Below, piece after piece: positions 63,360 through 64,000 of a stretch of 64,000 nt of DNA. The DNA is taken from the NCBI GenBank assembly GCA_020845475.1, contig JADLFN010000017.1, forward strand, positions 21,714 through 85,713. The letters run 5' to 3'. Each line of letters opens with the position of its first letter. Positions within the stretch are counted from its first letter, which is position 1. A model generated the notes under the pieces. It worked only from the letters and a program-made list of their open reading frames with translations. It ran no database searches and was not told the origin of the DNA. Origin of the DNA: Planctomycetota bacterium (GTDB lineage Bacteria > Planctomycetota > UBA8742 > UBA2392). The position numbers and the translations under genes are program-made.

Positions 63360-63487
63360 TGGAACGACAAAGAGTGCCGAGACATTGCGGCCGCTCTGCC
63401 GCTGAGCTACGGCCGCATCGTGTGGCGGCCGGTGGGATTCGAACCCACGCCCTTCCGTGTAATGTAGTCCCGACGGCATTCGTTCCA
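63360..63487 (-). ncRNA. tRNA-mimicking Y RNA-like unit 2
   Basis: The outer helix is TGGAACGA (63487-63480) with TCGTTCCA (63367-63360). The inner helix is GTCGGGAC with GTCTCGGC (8 bp with G-U pairs), then a 3-base TAC bulge, ATT/AAT and CGG/CCG. T-arm GTGGG-TTCGAAT-CCCAC, acceptor CGGCCGC-loop CACACGAT-GCGGCCG (7 perfect pairs) and D-arm TAGCTCAGCGGCAGAGC follow. The order is again 3' tRNA half before 5' tRNA half. No encoded CCA and no consistent anticodon loop are seen. Confidence 0.82.
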
Positions 63488-63494
63488 ATTCGGA

Positions 63495-63620
63495 CCGCAG
63501 GCGACAAAGGATTACGAGACGTTTTCTGAGCTACTCGCAGTGCGAGGCGGGAGTTGAACCCGCGGCCTCCTGTTCTCACAGGCGCTCTATCCATGTAGTC
63601 CCGCGGGCATCCGCCTGCGG
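63495..63620 (-). ncRNA. tRNA-mimicking Y RNA-like unit 1, permuted through the D-loop
   Basis: The outer helix is CCGCAGGCGG (63620-63611) with TCGCCTGCGG (63504-63495). The inner helix is GCGGGAC with GTCTCGT, followed by TACAT. Then comes GGATAGAGC (the 3' side of a D-arm), an anticodon-position hairpin CCTGT-GAGA-ACAGG with a 4-base GNRA-type loop, and T-arm GCGGG-TTCAACT-CCCGC. The acceptor strands CTCGCA and TGCGAG follow, separated by a single C, then TAGCTCAG (the 5' side of the D-arm). The terminal stem therefore enters at the D-loop, unlike units 2-4. No anticodon is present. Seven bases separate it from unit 2. Confidence 0.78.
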
Positions 63621-63627
63621 CAAATTT

Positions 63628-63718
63628 AGTCGGGGCCGGCTGCGGAATCTCATATTCCGCTAGACGCCAGGTAGGCGTGACCGGTTTTTGGGGGGATGGT
63701 CCGGTCCCGGCCCCAACT
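63628..63718 (-). ncRNA. Cloverleaf-shaped structured element (candidate ncRNA)
   Basis: AGTTGGGGCCGG pairs with CCGGCCCCGACT (12 bp, one G-U) and encloses three hairpins: GACCGG/CCGGTC, ACGCC/GGCGT around TACCT, and GCGGAAT/ATTCCGC around ATGAG. This is a near-perfect four-way junction of 91 bases immediately upstream of unit 1. It has no T-loop or D-loop consensus, so it is not a tRNA. It may be a further small RNA, or a palindromic DNA element. Confidence 0.5.
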
Positions 63719-63725
63719 GTGGCTC

Positions 63726-63924
63726 CGGGAACTGTCCCCGCGCAAAGCGCGAGGGACTGTACCCGTCTTTCGTTTCGCGCTCATGGCGCGGCTAAATGTC
63801 CTTTCAGCACTGTGCACTCAACGTCGGGGACCCAACTTCGCCGAGGCTTCGTTGGGCAGGCAGTCCCCGGGCCGGCGCCGCCTTCGGGCTCGAAGAGGGG
63901 GAACTAGCCCGTACGGCGCCGGCC
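63726..63924. repeat. Cluster of nested palindromes between tRNA-Arg and the Y-RNA array
   Basis: No gene is credible here. Three hairpins are clear: GGCCGGCGCCG/CGGCGCCGGCC (63924-63914 and 63880-63870) with CGGGCT/AGCCCG inside; GGGGAC..CCCAAC/GTTGGG..TCCCC (63871-63825); and the imperfect GGGAACTGTCCCCGCGC / GCGCGAGGGACTGTACCC around AAA (63727-63764). They look like REP-type elements and probably include the tRNA terminator. Confidence 0.55.
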
Positions 63925-63932
63925 ACGCAATC

Positions 63933-64000
63933 TGGAAGGCATGGCAGGATTCGAACCTGCAATCTCCTCGTTCGTAGCGAGGCGGGTTCTCCAGTTTCCC
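63933..64000 (-). tRNA. tRNA-Arg(ACG), 5' end outside window
   Basis: Visible parts are the D-arm (GGGAAACTGGAGAACCC), anticodon arm CCTCG-CTACGAA-CGAGG (anticodon ACG), T-arm GCAGG-TTCGAAT-CCTGC, acceptor 3' strand CATGCCT, discriminator T and encoded CCA ending at 63933. It is in normal tRNA order, in contrast to the units downstream. The first ~9 bases lie beyond the window. Confidence 0.92.

Noticed and set aside
63031..63487. Functional circularly permuted tRNAs decoding normal codons
   Set aside because: Not fully excluded, but units 1 and 3 have no possible anticodon loop, no CCA is encoded, and the terminal helices continue the anticodon stem as in Y RNAs. Kept as an alternative in the main finding.
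63031..63620. Ordinary tRNA genes with ~60-base introns in normal order
   Set aside because: The 5' acceptor strand of each unit does not pair with the next 3' acceptor strand (for example GCGGCCG with TGCGGT), whereas it pairs fully with the strand just before it. The spacers are also too short for group I introns.
63360..63620. Flanking self-cleaving ribozymes (HDV-, hammerhead- or twister-like) that would prepare ends for RtcB
   Set aside because: GGCGAATG..GGGAC recalls the HDV 3' part, but the required P1/P2/P3 pairing and catalytic core are absent; no CTGANGA/GAAA hammerhead core and no twister core was found.
63677..63977. Short plus-strand reading frames across the palindrome cluster and tRNA-Arg
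   Set aside because: They run through structured RNA genes and palindromes on the opposite strand and have no protein features.

Overview
The window is GC-rich and densely coded. It looks like a chromosomal segment of an environmental bacterium, most likely a member of the Planctomycetota or a related lineage. This assignment is an inference: it rests on the cluster of secreted and membrane proteins of unusual architecture, a five-gene pseudopilin set, a cytochrome c maturation locus with a CxxxY-type CcmE, a FlgI-like lipoprotein without flagellar genes, and very divergent Clp-like ATPases. There is no rRNA gene or other decisive marker.

Layout. 1-3.6 kb: the 3' end of a B12-dependent acyl-CoA mutase (IcmF type), a REP-associated tyrosine transposase (RAYT) bracketed by palindromic REP modules, and a TetR regulator divergent from a metallo-beta-lactamase-fold protein with a clear operator. 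3.6-8.1 kb: a three-domain MFS/PlsC/acyl-ACP synthetase fusion and a PqqB-like MBL protein. 8.1-21 kb (minus strand): a TetR-controlled DevC/DevA/DevB-type exporter followed by three tandem, mutually divergent double-ring Clp-like AAA+ ATPases. 21.4-31 kb: secreted proteins, including two tandem paralogues in which PDZ domains are inserted into an alpha-toroid fold, an M16 peptidase and a FlgI-like lipoprotein. 31.1 kb: a 22-codon lysine-rich microprotein gene. 32-39 kb: cytochrome c maturation genes ccmE, ccmF, ccmH, two proteins sharing a CcmI-like motif, and ccmA. 39.3-43 kb: five pseudopilin genes. 43-60.7 kb: housekeeping and metabolic genes (aminopeptidase P, tRNA-Arg, HtpX, peroxiredoxin, L21/L27, HMG-CoA lyase with enoyl-CoA hydratase, an HNH protein and others), plus a lower-GC two-gene island at 47.5-50.1 kb.

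The most striking region is 60.8-64 kb on the minus strand: an RNA-repair locus. rtcB (RNA ligase) and rtcA (RNA 3'-phosphate cyclase) are preceded by four tandem, strongly structured units. Each is bounded by a terminal helix and contains a tRNA T-arm, a closed acceptor stem and a D-arm in circularly permuted order. I interpret them as tRNA-mimicking Y RNAs (YrlA type) arranged as two pairs, with circularly permuted tRNA genes as the alternative. One unit is permuted through the D-loop instead of the anticodon arm, an architecture I do not recognise. The Ro60/Rsr partner is not in the window. Upstream lie a cloverleaf-shaped inverted-repeat structure, more palindromes and a normal tRNA-Arg.

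A second theme is a set of intergenic hairpins built from iterated short words, a different word at nearly every site. At two sites the hairpin arm continues into the next gene and encodes its signal peptide.
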